A stretch of DNA of 14,296 nt. Source: RGIG1995 sp045587445 (lineage in GTDB: Bacteria; Bacillota; Clostridia; Oscillospirales; CAG-272). The notes under the pieces are model-generated. The model was not told the DNA's origin and made no database searches. It worked only from the letters and a program-made list of their open reading frames with translations. Shown here piece after piece: positions 12,306-14,296 of this stretch. The translations under genes were made by a program, and so were the position numbers. Position 1 is the first letter of the stretch; every line of letters starts with the position of its first letter. The stretch covers positions 1-14,296 of the forward strand of contig JAZNCH010000052.1 of the NCBI GenBank assembly GCA_045587445.1, given 5' to 3'.

Positions 12306-13001
12306 ATGGCAGAAATAACACTCGATTTAAGAATGAGCCGTATAGCCGAATGTGTACCTAATGGGGCTATATTGGCTGATATAGGGACAGACCACGGTAA
12401 GCTGCCGGTATATCTTGCACTTAAAAACAAGATAAAAAGGGCAGTAGCCGCAGACATAAACGAAATGCCTTTGCAAAAGGCGGTAAACAACATAAAAAAG
12501 AATAACCTCCAAGATAAGATAGATACATTCCTTACCGACGGTTTAAAAGGGATAGAAAAATTTTCGCCCGACTGTGTTGCTATTGCAGGAATGGGCGGAG
12601 AGCTTATCGAACAGATACTTGAAGAGGGAACTATTGATAAAACACAGGTGAAATTCATCTTACAGCCAATGACGAAAGAAGACTCTTTACGAAAGTACTT
12701 ATGCAAAAACGGCTATCTTATAACCGACGAACATATAGTTAAAGAGGGCAAATTATATCAGATAATATGTGCCGAATATGACGGAAAGACACGTGAAATC
12801 GGCGAATGTGAATGTTTGCTTGGCAGAATAAATATAGAAAAGTCAGAAGACCTTTTAGGAGAACTTATAGAAAAGGTTATAGACAGAACGTCGGTGAAGA
12901 TAAAGGGAAAACAAAAGGCAAAGCTTGACGTATCCGAAGAGCTTTTATGTTTAAAAGAACTGACAGAAATAAAGGAGAATTATTATGGCTTCAATAAATG
13001 A
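12306..13001 (+). CDS. trmK: tRNA (adenine(22)-N1)-methyltransferase TrmK
   Basis: SAM-dependent enzyme that methylates N1 of adenine 22 in the D-arm of tRNAs. The 231-residue product has the Rossmann motif LADIGTDHGKLPVYL (23-37), the SAM-adenosine acidic strand VAADINEMPLQKA (47-59), AGMGGELIEQIL (94-105) and LQPM (119-122) typical of the family, and a C-terminal helical region rich in Lys and Glu. GGAG (12296-12299) lies just before the ATG. It overlaps the next gene by 17 bases, giving the common Firmicute trmK-nif3 pair. No promoter of its own is evident. Confidence 0.95.
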   Translation: MAEITLDLRMSRIAECVPNGAILADIGTDHGKLPVYLALKNKIKRAVAADINEMPLQKAVNNIKKNNLQDKIDTFLTDGLKGIEKFSPDCVAIAGMGGELIEQILEEGTIDKTQVKFILQPMTKEDSLRKYLCKNGYLITDEHIVKEGKLYQIICAEYDGKTREIGECECLLGRINIEKSEDLLGELIEKVIDRTSVKIKGKQKAKLDVSEELLCLKELTEIKENYYGFNK

Positions 13002-13758
13002 ATTATACAAGATGTTAGAAGAGGCAATTCCCGCAGAACTGTCGTGCGAGTGGGACAACGACGGTAGAATGGTCGTACCGAATGGCGAAAGGGAAGCGAA
13101 AAAAGCCCTTATATGCCTTGACGTAACAGAAAGTGCCGTTGATTACGCTATAGAAAACGGCTTCGACTGCATCATATCCCACCACCCCATAATATTTCAC
13201 GGTATAAAGAATATTGACTCCGACCATTACTTATCCCGCAAACTTTGTAGATTGATAAAGAACGACATAGCCGTATTTTCATTCCACACAAGACTTGACA
13301 AGGTAAGCGGCGGAGTAAACGATGCATTAGCCGACTTATTTAAATTAAAAAACGTAACCGATTTCTCCGACGTAGGCAGAATGGGCGACTTCTTTCCCGG
13401 CGAAAAATGGAGTGTTACCGAAAGATTTGCTACGTGTATAAAGGAATGGCTTAATTTAGACAGACCGCTTACTATTGTAAACAGTGGAAGATGGGTGAGA
13501 AAAGTTGCCGTTGTGGGCGGAAGCGGTAAGGACTATATAGAAGAAGCGTACAAGTGCGGATGCGACACGCTTATAACGGGTGAAGTGCCTTATAACTGTC
13601 AGCAAGAGGCGAAAGAAATGGGCATTAACCTCGTACTTGCAGGACACTATTTTACTGAAAATATCGTATGCCCGAGAATAGAAATGCTTATAAAGAATTT
13701 TGATTTAGGTATAGAAACCGAAATATACAATGATACGAAACCTACCATTCTGAGGTGA
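12985..13758 (+). CDS. Nif3-like dinuclear metal centre protein (GTP cyclohydrolase I type 2 homologue)
   Basis: Member of the Nif3/YqfO family, toroidal hexamers binding two metal ions per subunit; the cellular role is unsettled despite the cyclohydrolase name in databases. The 257-residue protein has the opening CEWDNDGRMV (21-30) and the expected metal ligands: H66 and H67 in ISHHPIIFHG, H101 and D105 in FSFHTRLDKVSGGVNDA, and H221 and E225 in AGHYFTE. It is the short form, without the inserted PII-like domain of YqfO. The ATG has GGAG inside the end of trmK, and the genes overlap, so they are translationally coupled. No hairpin terminator follows before the prfB promoter. Confidence 0.93.
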   Translation: MASINELYKMLEEAIPAELSCEWDNDGRMVVPNGEREAKKALICLDVTESAVDYAIENGFDCIISHHPIIFHGIKNIDSDHYLSRKLCRLIKNDIAVFSFHTRLDKVSGGVNDALADLFKLKNVTDFSDVGRMGDFFPGEKWSVTERFATCIKEWLNLDRPLTIVNSGRWVRKVAVVGGSGKDYIEEAYKCGCDTLITGEVPYNCQQEAKEMGINLVLAGHYFTENIVCPRIEMLIKNFDLGIETEIYNDTKPTILR

Positions 13759-13802
13759 GTTTAAGTAAAATAGTAAAATAGGAAAATATTTGGAAAAAGT
13801 TG

Positions 13803-13831
13803 TTTACAAAACGGCGGAAATTGTGTATAAT
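13803..13831 (+). promoter_or_regulatory. Promoter of prfB
   Basis: TTTACA (13803-13808), 17-base spacer, TATAAT (13826-13831), giving a short leader of about 36 bases. Confidence 0.82.
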
Positions 13832-13859
13832 AATACGGATAGTCATAAAGAAAACAATT

Positions 13860-13865
13860 AGGAGG
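13860..13865 (+). promoter_or_regulatory. Ribosome site supporting a TTG start for prfB
   Basis: AGGAGG lies eight bases before TTG at 13874. An in-frame TAG at 13859-13861 rules out any start further upstream, and there is no ATG in frame before codon 26. Confidence 0.85.
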
Positions 13866-13873
13866 ACAGACCT

Positions 13874-14296
13874 TTGATTATACAACTCGAAGAGGCAAGA
13901 CGTGAGCTTATAAGGCTTGATGCAGATATAGACGAGCTCGGCAATGCGATGAAGATAGAAGAATTAAAAGTCAACGTTGCAAACTTAGAAGAAAAGACGT
14001 TGGCACCTAACTTTTGGAATATGGAAGAATCAAGTAAGATTTTACAGCAGATAAAATCTATGAAGGACAAGATTGAAGCGTTCTCGAGCTTGAAAAAGAG
14101 ATGTGAAGATGCGGTAGTTCTTGCCGAAATGGGACTTGAAGAGAATGACGAGAGTGTTCTTGAAGAGGTTTTGGGCGAACAGAATTCAATAACCGAAGAA
14201 ATCGAAACGAGAAGAATAGCAACTCTGCTATCGGGTGAATATGATAAGAATAACGCAATTGTATCATTCCACCCCGGTGCCGGCGGAACAGAGGCT
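13874..14296 (+). CDS. prfB: Peptide chain release factor 2 (3' end outside window)
   Basis: Recognises UGA and UAA stop codons and triggers peptide release. The 141 visible residues cover the N-terminal coiled-coil domain (IIQLEEARRELIRLDADIDEL), the APNFWNMEESSKILQQI segment typical of RF2, and the start of the core, SGEYDKNNAIVSFHPGAGGTEA (120-141). The SPF anticodon-like motif and the GGQ catalytic motif lie beyond the right edge. The start is TTG with strong AGGAGG. The usual RF2 programmed frameshift (a CUU-UGA near codon 25) is absent at the expected place: the region around residues 18-35 reads through in one frame. Confidence 0.95.
   Translation, partial: MIIQLEEARRELIRLDADIDELGNAMKIEELKVNVANLEEKTLAPNFWNMEESSKILQQIKSMKDKIEAFSSLKKRCEDAVVLAEMGLEENDESVLEEVLGEQNSITEEIETRRIATLLSGEYDKNNAIVSFHPGAGGTEA

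Overview
The window reads as chromosome of a low-to-mid G+C Gram-positive anaerobe of the class Clostridia, most like the Ruminococcaceae/Oscillospiraceae. The grounds are the dockerin and cohesin modules, a FeoA-FeoB fusion, two lone ECF-transporter S components, a prismane-associated redox-disulfide protein, a trmK-nif3 pair, strong AGGAGG ribosome sites, and intergenic double-hairpin repeats of a kind I remember from gut Ruminococcaceae. The taxonomic call is inference; there is no rRNA here. I see no CRISPR array, transposase, phage gene or tRNA.

Layout. (1) 2-3431, + strand: a two-gene surface operon. The first gene, cut by the left edge, is a secreted-type N-acetylglucosaminidase (SH3b, glucosaminidase, cadherin-like domain, C-terminal dockerin). 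The second is a membrane-anchored protein with one cohesin. Together they look like a plug-and-socket for holding a peptidoglycan hydrolase at the cell surface. (2) 3639-5130, +: a pantothenate unit, an S component (PanT-like) followed by type III pantothenate kinase (coaX), whose last codons run into a repeat hairpin. (3) 5292-8356, - strand: feoAB fusion (ferrous iron uptake) followed by a HAD nucleotidase, with a consensus promoter and a palindromic operator candidate. (4) 8477-10297, +: rpsB-tsf, diverging from feo, with a leader RNA that can fold as a pseudoknot over the Shine-Dalgarno. (5) 10321-11212, +: TPP riboswitch, terminator and thiamine S component ThiT. (6) 11361-11699, -: HIT-family hydrolase, convergent with thiT. 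(7) 11777-11950: repeat mosaic. (8) 11983-12250, +: a small DUF1858 redox-disulfide protein under a promoter carrying a near-consensus Fur-family box. (9) 12306-13758, +: trmK and a Nif3-like protein, overlapping. (10) 13803-end, +: prfB (release factor 2), cut by the right edge.

Themes. Both S components (pantothenate, thiamine) are solitary, so they must share an energising ECF module encoded elsewhere. Iron or redox control is visible twice, at feoAB and at the DUF1858 gene, through two different palindromes. Three copies of a CCTCCC double-hairpin element sit in intergenic gaps; the second stem differs in sequence between copies but stays paired. rpsB and tsf use a visibly different codon set (more CTC, ATC, AAG) from the neighbouring genes, as expected for highly expressed translation genes.
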